From Methylovirgula sp. HY1 (lineage in GTDB: Bacteria > Pseudomonadota > Alphaproteobacteria > Rhizobiales > Beijerinckiaceae), in the NCBI RefSeq assembly GCF_019343105.1, contig NZ_CP073764.1, positions 1,612,001 to 1,676,000 on the forward strand: a DNA stretch of 64,000 bases. Reading direction: 5' to 3'. Below, piece by piece: positions 1-9,164 of this stretch (position 1 is the stretch's first letter; each line of letters opens with the position of its first letter). Under the pieces are notes generated by a model. It saw nothing but the letters and a program-made list of their open reading frames with translations. It was not told where the DNA came from and did no database searches. Both the position numbers and the translations under genes were made by a program.

Positions 1-930
1 CCTCCGGCAGCTTTGCGACGCGCACGGGTCAAGACGCCAGTGAAGACCGGCGTCCGGATGATCGATCTCTTCATGCCGATTTGCGCTGGGCAAAGAATTG
101 GCGTCTTCGCCGGATCGGGCGTCGGCAAGTCGACCCTTCTCGGCATGATCGCGGGTTCGAAGGGCTTCGATAGCGTCGTCATTTCGCTCGTCGGCGAACG
201 CGGCCGCGAAGTGCGCGAATTTCTCGACGATTCGCTTGGACAAAATCGCAAACTCGCCGTTACAGTCGTCGCTACGGGCGATGAGAGTCCGATGATGCGA
301 CGCTTGGCACCGAAAACGGCGATGACGATTGCCGAATTTTTTCGCGATCGTGGCGAGAAAGTCCTTCTGATCGTCGATTCGGTGACCCGTTTCGCCCATG
401 CGGCCCGCGATGTCGCACTGGCCGCGGGTGAGCCAGCCGTCGCCCGCGGCTATGCGCCGAGCGTGTTCAGCGATCTGCCAAAACTGCTCGAACGCGCCGG
501 CCCCGGCGCCGAAGGCAGCGGCTCGATCACCGGAATATTTTCCGTGCTCGTCGATGGCGACGATCATAACGATCCCGTCGCCGACAATATTCGCGGCACG
601 CTCGACGGACATATCGTGCTCGAACGCGCGATCGCCGATCAGGGACGCTTTCCGGCGGTCAATATATTAACGTCGATTTCGCGCTTGGCACAACATGTCT
701 GGACCAAGGAGCAGCAGGTTCTGGTGAGCAAACTGAAGGCGATGATCGCCCGCTATGAGGATACGCGCGATCTGCGCCTCATGGGCGGCTATCAGCCGGG
801 CCAAGATCTTGAACTCGATCAAGCTGTCACGCTGGTGCCGCAGCTTTATAATGCCGTGCTCCAATCGCCTTCATCGCCGATCAGCAGAGATGCCTTTCAG
901 GAATTGGCCGAGGCGCTGCAAGCGCAATAG
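1..930 (+). CDS. fliI: Flagellar export ATPase FliI, C-terminal part
   Basis: The gene enters from the left edge; the frame is open from base 1. It encodes the catalytic ATPase of the flagellar type III export apparatus, a cytoplasmic hexamer related to F1-beta. The visible part has the Walker A loop GSGVGKST near its start, the ERGREVREF segment, the Walker B strand KVLLIVDSVTRFA and the AVARGYAPSVFSDLPKLLERAG segment of the FliI/YscN/Rho-like family. About 310 residues are present, so roughly the first third of a 440-450 residue protein is missing. A type III secretion ATPase is the alternative, but the sequence reads more like FliI. No other flagellar gene is in the window. Confidence 0.9.
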   Translation, partial: PPAALRRARVKTPVKTGVRMIDLFMPICAGQRIGVFAGSGVGKSTLLGMIAGSKGFDSVVISLVGERGREVREFLDDSLGQNRKLAVTVVATGDESPMMRRLAPKTAMTIAEFFRDRGEKVLLIVDSVTRFAHAARDVALAAGEPAVARGYAPSVFSDLPKLLERAGPGAEGSGSITGIFSVLVDGDDHNDPVADNIRGTLDGHIVLERAIADQGRFPAVNILTSISRLAQHVWTKEQQVLVSKLKAMIARYEDTRDLRLMGGYQPGQDLELDQAVTLVPQLYNAVLQSPSSPISRDAFQELAEALQAQ

Positions 931-1020
931 GCGAGGTCGCCTCGCACTCGCATGGACGAGAAGGGCCGCGTCGCCCCGCGCCATGTTCACATCTTCGTAG
1001 GCCGGCTGGACAGTTGTGGC

Positions 1021-1038
1021 GCAAGACCTATGTCTTGC
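1021..1038. other. Small inverted repeat after fliI
   Basis: GCAAGAC, a CTAT loop and GTCTTGC form a perfect 7 bp stem about 90 bases after the fliI stop. No T-run follows on either strand, so a terminator role is only a guess. The rest of 931-1154 shows no gene. Confidence 0.3.
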
Positions 1039-1154
1039 TTGCCAGCATTGCATGCCGCCCTCTTGCGAGGTTTCCTTCACGCTGGCATTGCCCTCCTCTA
1101 AGCGAAGCGTTCGCCTTCGCCGCGTATTCCACCGTTGAGAAAGGTGTCGTGACG

Positions 1155-2191
1155 ATGCTCGTTTCATCCGTTTCCAATACGGCGCTGCCGACTCATTCGC
1201 TCGGCCGCACCGATATGGCGATCACCCGCTCGGCTTCGGCGCCTGGGCCATTGGCGGTGCAGACTGGGCTGTCGGCTGGGGTGCGCAGGATGATCGCGAA
1301 TCGATCGCCGCCATCCGTCACTCGGTCGAACGCGGCATCAACTGGATCGATACCGCCGCCGTCTATGGTCTCGGCCATTCGGAAGAAGTGGTGCGCGAGG
1401 CGCTTTCGGTCTTCACGAAGGAGCAGCGCCCTTATGTCTTCACCAAATGTGGTCTCGTCTGGGACGAGAAGGATCGCAAGGCCATGCCGCGCACGGTCGG
1501 CGCGCCGGCCAGCATAAGGCAAGAGGTCGAAGCCTCGTTGCGCCGCCTCGGCGTGGAGCGCATCGATCTCTATCAGATGCATTGGCCGGCGAAGGACGGC
1601 ACCCCAATCGAGACCTATTGGCAGACGCTTCTCGACCTGAAAAAAGAGGGCAAGGTGCGCGCCGTCGGCCTGTCGAATCATTCGGCGGAGCAATTGCAAG
1701 CCGCCGAATTGCTCGGCCATGTCGACACGCTGCAACCACCCTTCTCGGCCATCCGCCGCGAAGCGGCCGCGCAAGAACTGCCCTGGTGCGCGGCGCATCA
1801 GACCGGCGTGATCGTCTACAGCCCGATGCAGGCAGGACTGCTGAGCGGCGCATTCAGCATCGCGCGCGCGGAGGCCTTGCCGAAAGACGATTGGCGCTCG
1901 CGCAATGCCGAATATGCGGGCGACTTGCTGCTCCGCAATCTGCGGCTCGCCGATGCAATGAAGCCGATCGCCGAACGCCACAAAACCAGCGTCGCCACGG
2001 TTGCCGTGGCCTGGACCCTCGCTTGGCCCGGCGTCACCGGCGCCATTGTCGGCGCGCGCTCACCGGCGCAAGTCGATGGTTGGCTCGATGCCGCCATGAT
2101 CGAGCTTACCGCCGAGGATATGCGCGCGATTGGCAAGGCGATCGAGACGACGGGCGCCGGCAAAGGCTTGGCCTTGCCGGCGGGCTTCTAA
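1155..2191 (+). pseudogene. Aldo/keto reductase, frameshifted
   Basis: This encodes an aldo/keto reductase, an NADPH-dependent TIM-barrel oxidoreductase. The start ATG at 1155 leads into LGRTDMAITR, the usual family N-terminus. The frame then breaks near 1228 and continues one frame over with LGFGAWAIGG, GINWIDTAAVYGLGHSEE (catalytic Asp and Tyr), IDLYQMHWP, GLSNHSAEQL and VGARSPAQVDGWL to the stop at 2191. One missing base after the CGC codon near 1227-1229 explains the break. No in-frame start exists in the second frame before GTG 1388, which would remove the cofactor and active-site residues. It is either a true pseudogene or a base-calling error; the rest of the frame is intact, with no second lesion seen. 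Confidence 0.8.
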
Positions 2192-2284
2192 TTTATTTTG
2201 GCAAATGCCGAGATGATATGGAGAAGGTGCGAACCTGAGGGAGAAGGTGGTCGGCAGAGCCACCCTCTCCCATTGGGAGAGGCT

Positions 2285-2791
2285 CTACGCGGGCCGCCCA
2301 CGCGTTGGCTTGATGAGGAGATCAAGCGGATAGCCTTCGAATGTCTTGTCGACCGCAAGCACGATATGGCCGTGGAATTTTTCGACGCCGAGATCGCCGC
2401 GGCTCATGAAATCGCTAAGTTCATTGTAATGGGCGATGTCGCGGCAGATCACCCGCAAAAGATAATCGATGCGGCCGCCGATCTTGAAACATTCGAGCAC
2501 TTCTTCACGGCCGCGAATCGCCACCAGAAATTTTTCGAAATCGGCTTCGCGATGGTTTTCGAGCGTCACTTCGACGAGCAGCATGACCGAGCTGCTGATT
2601 TTCGCGAGATCGAATTCGGCGATGTAGCGTGAGATTACGCCGCTAGCCTCCAGCGCCTTCGTCCGTTCGAGACAGGCGCTCGGCGACAGATGGACAGCTT
2701 CGGCGAGCTTCACATTGCTGACCCGCGCATCGAGTTGCAAGCGCTTCAAGATCCGCAAATCGATTTCGTCGAGTCTATGCTGTCGCGCCAT
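2285..2791 (-). CDS. Lrp/AsnC family transcriptional regulator
   Basis: The protein is about 168 residues: an N-terminal winged helix-turn-helix (LDEIDLRILKRLQLDARVSNVKLAEAVHLSPSAC, residues about 8-45) followed by the RAM ligand-binding domain (VEVTLENHREADFEKF, CFKIGGRIDYLLRVICRDIAHYNEL). The start at 2791 (MARQHRLDE) is preferred over an upstream ATG at 2827 because family members begin just before the LDEID helix. It is divergent from rocD and putA. Proline-responsive AsnC proteins (PutR type) activate putA in alphaproteobacteria whose PutA lacks a DNA-binding domain, so control of rocD/putA is a reasonable inference. Confidence 0.88.
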   Translation of the reverse strand: MARQHRLDEIDLRILKRLQLDARVSNVKLAEAVHLSPSACLERTKALEASGVISRYIAEFDLAKISSSVMLLVEVTLENHREADFEKFLVAIRGREEVLECFKIGGRIDYLLRVICRDIAHYNELSDFMSRGDLGVEKFHGHIVLAVDKTFEGYPLDLLIKPTRGRPA

Positions 2792-3060
2792 GCCCCTGCC
2801 CGTATGAGTCGCAAGTAACCCTTTCATATCACATGACGAGCAAGCACCGCGGCAGTCATACGGTCACGGATCGACTCGGAGCGTGTCGGCGAAGCGACCA
2901 AGCAAGGCTAAAGCTGCAGATTTGCCTGCGACAGCCGAAGCCGCTCGCAGGATATGCGGTGAGGCTCGCGATTTCCGCGGCACATGCGGCGTATTTCGTG
3001 CGAGAATTCAAAATATTCCATAATTCATTCGCGACACTCACGCGAAGGCGGAGCCACCAA

Positions 3061-4305
3061 ATGTCGGCCGCAGATCTCATCGCGCGCGAAGCACGCTATG
3101 GAGCGCGCAATTATGCGCCGCTGCCCGTGGTGCTTTCGCATGGCCGCGGCGTCCATCTCTACGACGTCACGGGCAAGCGTTACCTCGACATGATGAGCGC
3201 CTACTCGGCGGCGAGCTTTGGGCATTTGCATCCGCGCCTTGTCGCGGCGATCGAGCGTCAGCTCGGCCGCCTCGATCTCGTTTCGCGCGCCTACCATACG
3301 GATAATCTCGGCGGCTTCTGCGAAGATCTGGCGCGCCTCACGGGCCTCGATGCCTGCCTGCCGATGAATACCGGCGCAGAGGCGGTCGAGACCGCGATCA
3401 AGGCGGCGCGGCGCTATGGCTATGACCGGCTGCGGATCGCTGAAGATCAAGCCGAGATCATCGTTGCGGAAAATAATTTCCATGGCCGGACCACGACCAT
3501 CGTCGGCTTTTCCAGCGAGGCTTCCTACCGGCGCGGCTTCGGCCCCTTCGCCCCGGGTTTCGTCGCAGTGCCTTTCGGTGATGCGGCGGCGGTCGAGGCC
3601 GCGATCGGCAAGCAAACGGCCGCGGTTCTGGTCGAGCCTATCCAAGGCGAAGCCGGCGTCATCGTGCCGCCCACGGGCTATCTCGCCGATCTCCGACGGA
3701 TCTGCACGCGCCACGGTATCTTGTTGATCTTCGACGAGGTGCAATCAGGCTTCGGCCGCACCGGCCGTATGTTCGCTTTCGAGCATGAAGGCGCAAGGCC
3801 GGACGGCCTCATCCTCGGCAAGGCGCTCGGCGGCGGGCTCCTGCCCGTCTCGGCCTTCGTCGCACGCCGCGATCTGATGGATGTCTTCGAGCCGGGCAGC
3901 CATGGCTCGACTTTCGGCGGCAATCCGCTCGCCATGGCCGTCGGCTGCGAGGCCATGCATGTTCTGCAAGACGAAGACCTCGTGGAACGCAGCCGCAAGC
4001 AAGGCGAGCTCCTGCGCGATGCGCTCAGTCTCATTGGCCATTCTGCGATTCGCGCCGTGCGCGGCAAAGGGCTTTGGATCGGCGTCGAACTCGATCCCGA
4101 TCAGGTCGCCGCCAAAGATGTCTGTCTCGCGATGGCGCGGCGCGGCGTCCTCACCAAGGAAACGCATGAAACGGTGATCCGATTCGCACCACCGCTCATC
4201 ATCGAGAAAGCGGATGTGCTTGCGGCGGTCGACGTGTTCGCCGCGGCGCTCGAAGATTGCGCGCCACGGCGGCAGCGGACGATTGCGGGATGCGTTTCGG
4301 CATAA
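3061..4305 (+). CDS. rocD: Ornithine aminotransferase
   Basis: This PLP enzyme moves the delta-amino group of ornithine to 2-oxoglutarate, giving glutamate semialdehyde/pyrroline-5-carboxylate. The open frame extends upstream to 2833, but ATG 3061 (MSAADLIAREARYGARNY) gives 414 residues, the normal length, and GGAG lies about 8 bases before it. Class III aminotransferase motifs are clear: MNTGAEAVETAIKAARRYGY, NNFHGRTTTIVGFS, EPIQGEAGVIVP, DEVQSGFGRTG, and the PLP lysine in LILGKALGGG. The product is the substrate of the second half of PutA, encoded 67 bases downstream, so the two genes form an arginine/ornithine/proline catabolic pair. Confidence 0.93.
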   Translation: MSAADLIAREARYGARNYAPLPVVLSHGRGVHLYDVTGKRYLDMMSAYSAASFGHLHPRLVAAIERQLGRLDLVSRAYHTDNLGGFCEDLARLTGLDACLPMNTGAEAVETAIKAARRYGYDRLRIAEDQAEIIVAENNFHGRTTTIVGFSSEASYRRGFGPFAPGFVAVPFGDAAAVEAAIGKQTAAVLVEPIQGEAGVIVPPTGYLADLRRICTRHGILLIFDEVQSGFGRTGRMFAFEHEGARPDGLILGKALGGGLLPVSAFVARRDLMDVFEPGSHGSTFGGNPLAMAVGCEAMHVLQDEDLVERSRKQGELLRDALSLIGHSAIRAVRGKGLWIGVELDPDQVAAKDVCLAMARRGVLTKETHETVIRFAPPLIIEKADVLAAVDVFAAALEDCAPRRQRTIAGCVSA

Positions 4306-4372
4306 GGCTGTCTTGGAACTGCGCTATATATACCAAATAGCCTTTACCCCTGCCGATTGCCGGCGCACGCAC

Positions 4373-7300
4373 ATGACCCAAAATCTTTCCACCCCGGCCG
4401 CCTTTGCCGCGCCCTATGGCGGCGCCGATGAGGATTTCGCCGCGCGGCTCTTTGCCGACGCCGAGCTCACGCCGGACGCGGAAGCTCGCATCGACGGATT
4501 GGCCACGCAGCTTCTCGAAAAGCTCCGCGCCGTGCCGCATAGGCTCGGCGCCATGGAAGATTTTCTGCGTGAATACGCCCTCTCTACGGAGGAAGGCCTT
4601 GCGCTGATGGTGCTCGCCGAGGCGCTGCTTCGCGTACCGGACGATGCAACCGCCGACCGGCTGATTGCCGACAAGCTGGCGCAACCCGCCTGGGCCGCGC
4701 ATGCGACCAGTTCCGACGCCTTGCTGGTTCAGGCGTCGGCTTGGGCGCTCGGCCTTACCGCGCGGCATTTCGCGAAGCCCGGTTCCGTGACGGCGACACC
4801 GGCTGGCCTCGTCGGCGCTTTGGCGCGACGGATCGGCATGGGCACAGTGCGCCATGCGGCCCGCCAGGCCATGCAGATTCTCGGCGCGCATTTCATCCTC
4901 GGCCGCACGATAGAAGACGCCCTGCATCGCGCCGAGCACGACCGCAGCGGCGCAAGCCATTCCTTCGACATGCTTGGCGAAGGTGCCCGCACGGCCTCAG
5001 ACGCCGAAGCTTATTTCGCGTCCTATGCGCATGCGATCGAAATGCTCGGGACGCGCGCCGCGCATCTGCCCGGGTCGCCCGGCATTTCCATCAAGCTTTC
5101 AGCCTTGCATCCACGTTTCGAGGCCATCTCCCGCGGCCGTGTCATGCGCGAACTCGTGCCGCGGCTCGGCCAGCTCATCGCTTTGGCGCGCGCAACAAAT
5201 ATTGCCGTCACCATCGACGCGGAAGAAGCCGACCGGCTCGAATTGACGCTCGACGTGTTCGAATCCGTCTGCAAGACGCCGGAGCTTGCCGGCTGGACGG
5301 GCCTCGGCCTCGCCGTGCAAACCTATCAGAAGCGTGCCGAAGCCGTGCTCGATCACCTCTTCGCTTTGGCACGGCGCTATGATCGGCGCTTTTCGGTGCG
5401 GCTCGTCAAAGGCGCCTATTGGGACACGGAGATCAAACGCGCGCAGGAGCGCGGCCTTGCCGATTATCCGGTCTTCAGCCGCAAAGCGATGACCGACCTC
5501 AACTATCTCGTCTGCGCGCAAAAGCTGCTCGATGCGCGCGAAAAGATCTTGCCGCAATTTGCGACGCATAATGCCTTGACGGTCGCCAGCGTGATCGAGC
5601 GCGCGGGCAACAGCGAAGGCTATGAATTCCAGCGTCTGCACGGCATGGGAACGGATCTTTACGCCGCTCTGCATGAGATCCGGCCGGAGATCGCCTGCCG
5701 GATCTATGCGCCCGTCGGCACCTATCGCGATCTCCTCGCCTATCTCGTGCGGCGGCTTTTGGAGAACGGCGCCAATTCCTCCTTCGTCGCCAAAGCGCGC
5801 GATCCGGCGATCTCGATTCAGGACCTGCTGCGCCGGCCGCAGGCATTGATCGCTACGCCGCTTGCGGCGCGCGCGCCGCATCTGCCCTTGCCGGAAGATC
5901 TTCATGCGCCGAAACGCAAGCTCGCGATGGGGTTGGAATTCGGCGAAGCGCGAGCCGTCGAGAAATGCCTGGCAGCGATTGCTCTCGCCGCACAGTCCAT
6001 GACCGCTACGCCGCTCATCGATGGACAAGAACAAGACGGCATGACGCGCGACGTGACCTCGCCGATCGATGGCGCTGTAATCGGCCAAGTCGTCGAGGCC
6101 CGCCCCACTCTCGTCGCGCCGGCCATGGCTGCCGCAGCGGCCGGTTTTCGCGTCTGGTCGCAAACCAATGTCGGCGCGCGTGCGGCGGCCCTCGCAGCCA
6201 TGGCTACGCATCTCGAACAGGAAGCACCATGCTTTGTGAGCCTGTTGCAGACCGAAGGCGGCAAGACGCTCGATGACGCAATCGCGGAGCTGCGCGAAGC
6301 AATCGACTATTGCCGCTACTATAGTGTCGAGGCACAGCGCCTCTTCGCCACCCCGCAAGATTTACCCGGTCCGACGGGCGAGGACAACAAGCTCGAAGCG
6401 CTCGGCCGAGGCGTCTTTCTCTGCATCAGCCCGTGGAATTTTCCGCTCGCGATCTTCCTCGGACAGATCGCCGCGGCACTCGTCGCCGGAAATAGCGTCA
6501 TCGCCAAACCGGCGGAACAGACGCCGCTCATCGCCGCCGAAACGGTGCGCGCGCTCCACCGCTGCGGCGTCCCGACATCGGCTCTGCAGCTCATGCTCGG
6601 CGATGGCACGATCGGCGCCGCGCTCGTCGAAGATCCTCGCGTAGCCGGCATCGTTTTTACCGGCTCGACCGAGGTCGCCTGGCATATCAATCGCGCGCTT
6701 GCGGCAAGGGATGGCCCGATCGTGCCGTTCATCGCCGAAACCGGCGGCATCAACGCGATGATCGTCGATGCGACGGCGCTGCCCGAACAGGTCACGGATG
6801 ACGTCATCGCCTCCGCCTTTCGATCGGCGGGACAACGCTGCTCGGCCCTGCGTCTCCTATGCCTGCAAGAAGATGTCGCCGATCAGATGATCGCCATGAT
6901 CACGGGCGCGACGCGCGAATTGACGATCGGCGATCCGCGCGACATCGCCACCCATATAGGTCCGGTGATCGATGCGGCGGCAAAGCAAAATTTGGAAAGC
7001 TATATTGCCGCCGCAAAAGCCTTGCCGCGCGCCTATTATGCGGGACAGATTCCTGCGAGCGCGCCACAGCCGGGTTTCTATGTCGCGCCGCATATTTTCG
7101 AAATCGCGCGCGTCGCCGATCTCGAACGCGAGATCTTCGGCCCTGTCCTGCATGTGCTGCGCTACAGAGCCCAGGATCTTGACAATCTTCTCGATGCGAT
7201 CGAAGCGCTCGGCTATGGGCTGACGCTCGGCATTCATTCGCGCATCGATTCGACGATTGCGAAAATTGCCGGCCGGCATCTCGCCGGCAATTGCTATGTC

Positions 7301-7480
7301 AATCGCCCGATGATCGGTGCTGTCGTCGGCACCCAGCCCTTCGGCGGCTTCGGCCTTTCTGGAACCGGCCCCAAGGCTGGCGGCCCGCACTATCTGTTGC
7401 GCTTCATTCGCGAGCAAACCCTGACCGTCAACACCGCCGCGGCCGGCGGCAATGCGCGCCTGATGATCGCGGAGGAATAA
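4373..7480 (+). CDS. putA: Bifunctional proline dehydrogenase / P5C dehydrogenase PutA
   Basis: This enzyme oxidises proline to pyrroline-5-carboxylate (FAD, quinone-linked) and then to glutamate (NAD+). ATG 4373 (MTQNLSTPAAFAAPYGG) gives 1035 residues. The N-terminal half is the proline dehydrogenase barrel (ARRYDRRFSVRLVKGAYWDTEIKRAQ, FATHNALTVASV, FQRLHGMG). The C-terminal half is the aldehyde dehydrogenase (CISPWNFPLAIFLGQIAAAL, VFTGSTEVAWHI, SAGQRCSALRLL with the catalytic Cys near residue 822). There is no ribbon-helix-helix domain at the N-terminus, so this PutA cannot repress its own gene; the divergent AsnC protein is the likely regulator. A hairpin follows the stop. Confidence 0.96.
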   Translation: MTQNLSTPAAFAAPYGGADEDFAARLFADAELTPDAEARIDGLATQLLEKLRAVPHRLGAMEDFLREYALSTEEGLALMVLAEALLRVPDDATADRLIADKLAQPAWAAHATSSDALLVQASAWALGLTARHFAKPGSVTATPAGLVGALARRIGMGTVRHAARQAMQILGAHFILGRTIEDALHRAEHDRSGASHSFDMLGEGARTASDAEAYFASYAHAIEMLGTRAAHLPGSPGISIKLSALHPRFEAISRGRVMRELVPRLGQLIALARATNIAVTIDAEEADRLELTLDVFESVCKTPELAGWTGLGLAVQTYQKRAEAVLDHLFALARRYDRRFSVRLVKGAYWDTEIKRAQERGLADYPVFSRKAMTDLNYLVCAQKLLDAREKILPQFATHNALTVASVIERAGNSEGYEFQRLHGMGTDLYAALHEIRPEIACRIYAPVGTYRDLLAYLVRRLLENGANSSFVAKARDPAISIQDLLRRPQALIATPLAARAPHLPLPEDLHAPKRKLAMGLEFGEARAVEKCLAAIALAAQSMTATPLIDGQEQDGMTRDVTSPIDGAVIGQVVEARPTLVAPAMAAAAAGFRVWSQTNVGARAAALAAMATHLEQEAPCFVSLLQTEGGKTLDDAIAELREAIDYCRYYSVEAQRLFATPQDLPGPTGEDNKLEALGRGVFLCISPWNFPLAIFLGQIAAALVAGNSVIAKPAEQTPLIAAETVRALHRCGVPTSALQLMLGDGTIGAALVEDPRVAGIVFTGSTEVAWHINRALAARDGPIVPFIAETGGINAMIVDATALPEQVTDDVIASAFRSAGQRCSALRLLCLQEDVADQMIAMITGATRELTIGDPRDIATHIGPVIDAAAKQNLESYIAAAKALPRAYYAGQIPASAPQPGFYVAPHIFEIARVADLEREIFGPVLHVLRYRAQDLDNLLDAIEALGYGLTLGIHSRIDSTIAKIAGRHLAGNCYVNRPMIGAVVGTQPFGGFGLSGTGPKAGGPHYLLRFIREQTLTVNTAAAGGNARLMIAEE

Positions 7481-7504
7481 GGCCGGCGCCATTATAGAAA
7501 GGGA

Positions 7505-7550
7505 CCGCTGGAACCAAGCCAAGGTTCATGGCTCCAGCGGCTCTTTGTTT
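7505..7550 (+). terminator. Likely terminator of putA
   Basis: CCGCTGGA at 7505-7512 pairs with TCCAGCGG at 7533-7540, with further pairing inside (AACC/GGTT), and CTCTTTGTTT follows. It lies 25 bases after putA and before a convergent gene. Confidence 0.55.
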
Positions 7551-7568
7551 AGGATGCTGGCTGAGACG

Positions 7569-8504
7569 TCATGAGAAGGTCGCGGTATTTCCCGCGATAT
7601 TCGTGCACATCAGCCCGGCATAAGGCCCGCCCGTCGGCCCGACCTGATATTCCTTGAACTGAGTGATCGCTCCGGGATTGCTCAAATTTTGAACCGTAAT
7701 GGGCGCATTGAAATCTGCGGCGTAGCCCGTCGATATGACCGCGGTGCCCGCCTCGTTCTTGACCTCCGCATTCGCCGCGTCCGATCCTGGGATCAAAGCG
7801 TCCCTGCCGCCCTCCGTACGGAGCAGCGCAAAGGGTGTGACCGCCCAAGTCCCGTCGGCGTTATAAACGACATTGAATGTCGAATAACCCGGCGTCGCGT
7901 TGCAGATGGCGGCGGTCGCCGACGACGACGTAAAGTTCATGACCGTACCGGCGGTATATGTGCCCGTCTGAACATAGAAGATGATGATCGGCTGACAATC
8001 GAGGTTGCTGTTGGGTTGGGCTGTCACGAAATTCGAGAGCGTTATCCCACCGGTCAGAGTTTGGACCGCCGATCCCGCGTTGTAATTCATCAGCACGGGA
8101 TTGAAGACCGGCGTGATAATTCTGAACGATCCAGTCTGTGGCCCCGTCGTCGAGACGGGCGCAGACAATCCCAACGACGGGCTTACTGTCATTGTGGTCG
8201 TGTTGTTCGACGGCGTGCCGCCTTGCGCTGGCGTCAATCCGATCGCTCGGCTCGCCGCCAGCTGCCCGGAAGGCTGGCCGATTTGCGGCGGCTGGATCTG
8301 CTGTTGAACGCCCGCATAATATTGCAGGATCACCGAAAAGGTGAGCACTGCGCCGGAAGTTTCATACGGTAACACAGCCTGCGAATAGAGGCTGTTGGTG
8401 TAGACCTCCTGGCCTCCCGTATAGACTGCAGGCTGTTGAAAGAAAAAGAAGTTCTGAATAGATTGGCTGTTATTTCGGACATTGATTGTGATCGGGGTCG
8501 GCAT
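7569..8504 (-). CDS. Hypothetical Asn/Thr/Gln-rich protein
   Basis: I do not recognise the 311-residue product. ATG 8504 (MPTPITINVRNNSQSIQNF) is the likely start. The sequence has few charges, is rich in Asn, Thr, Gln, Gly and Ser, and alternates hydrophobic residues in a way that suggests beta structure. There is no signal peptide or membrane helix. Features include an FFFF run near residue 20, a Gln/Pro stretch (QQQIQPPQIGQPSGQ) and a low-complexity PSNNTTTMTVSP stretch. Cysteines are few. It lies alone between putA and a phage-type regulator, behind an AT-rich region with a palindrome. A secreted, surface or self-assembling role cannot be decided from sequence. Confidence 0.7.
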   Translation of the reverse strand: MPTPITINVRNNSQSIQNFFFFQQPAVYTGGQEVYTNSLYSQAVLPYETSGAVLTFSVILQYYAGVQQQIQPPQIGQPSGQLAASRAIGLTPAQGGTPSNNTTTMTVSPSLGLSAPVSTTGPQTGSFRIITPVFNPVLMNYNAGSAVQTLTGGITLSNFVTAQPNSNLDCQPIIIFYVQTGTYTAGTVMNFTSSSATAAICNATPGYSTFNVVYNADGTWAVTPFALLRTEGGRDALIPGSDAANAEVKNEAGTAVISTGYAADFNAPITVQNLSNPGAITQFKEYQVGPTGGPYAGLMCTNIAGNTATFS

Positions 8505-8584
8505 GCTCGTCTCCTCAGCAGAGTTCCGCGCCGCGCGTTTCAAGCCCGAGCGCCGGGTGCGCGCCGGAACGATACAACTTTAAC

Positions 8585-8608
8585 GTGTATTATTAAGCGC
8601 AAATACAC
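8585..8608. promoter_or_regulatory. AT-rich inverted repeat before the hypothetical gene
   Basis: GTGTATT at 8585-8591 and AATACAC at 8602-8608 are perfect inverted arms with a 10 bp spacer, 81 bases upstream of the start at 8504. The surrounding 8560-8640 stretch is much more AT-rich than its neighbours and likely holds the promoter. The binding factor is unknown; the XRE protein encoded just upstream is one candidate. Confidence 0.35.
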
Positions 8609-8678
8609 TTATTAGTTGCATATAGCGCAACTCGCAATCAATGCGCTTGCGCCCCGCGCAAGCACGCCAAACCGTCGC

Positions 8679-9044
8679 TTAGAGCGGCAAGGTCGCGTTT
8701 AAAAAAGCAATCAGCAGGGCCTTTGAACGTCGAGACATCGACTTTTCAAGACGTTTCAAGGCACAGAACAATTCCTCATCGATCACGTCGTCAGTCATAC
8801 CGGCATGATCGTGAAGATCGTTTTTTATATGCCTTTCCATAGTGCCGTAGCCTGCCAAAAACCAATCGAGAGATATGTCGAGGAGATCGCAAAGCGCGAT
8901 TGCGCGATCTAATGACATCGGCCCATTATTCTTCCATCTTGTAACGGTACTCTCGTTAACTCCTAAAGTATGAGCGAGTGCGTGCTGTTTTTGCATGCCG
9001 CGTATTTTCATAGCTTCGATCAATCTTGCCCCGCGGTTAGACAT
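8679..9044 (-). CDS. XRE/Cro-type helix-turn-helix protein
   Basis: The product is 121 residues starting at ATG 9044 (MSNRGARLIEAMKIRGMQ). A Cro/C1-like helix-turn-helix occupies about residues 5-60 (KQHALAHTLGVNESTVTRWKNNGPMSLDRAIALCDLLDISLDWFLAGYG). The short C-terminal part (residues 75-121) is helical with a basic end (KSMSRRSKALLIAFLNATLPL). This resembles phage repressor N-domains without a peptidase domain. It sits beside other phage-type regulators. An in-frame extension to 9149 lacks family character and was not used. Confidence 0.75.
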   Translation of the reverse strand: MSNRGARLIEAMKIRGMQKQHALAHTLGVNESTVTRWKNNGPMSLDRAIALCDLLDISLDWFLAGYGTMERHIKNDLHDHAGMTDDVIDEELFCALKRLEKSMSRRSKALLIAFLNATLPL

Positions 9045-9164
9045 ATTCAAAAGACCTTCCATGAATAGTCGGACCAATACGATTGTCTTAAAGGCGGCAC
9101 TCTGATGCTGGACGTATCGCCTGTGCGAAAAGGGAGAGTCCCTGGGCAATGCTCAAACGGGCGC

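Noticed and set aside
5099..6358. Long minus-strand open frame inside putA (419 codons), and similar long antisense frames in dcd, metZ and nifN
   Set aside because: High-GC shadow frames; they show no domain signatures and lie opposite well-identified genes.
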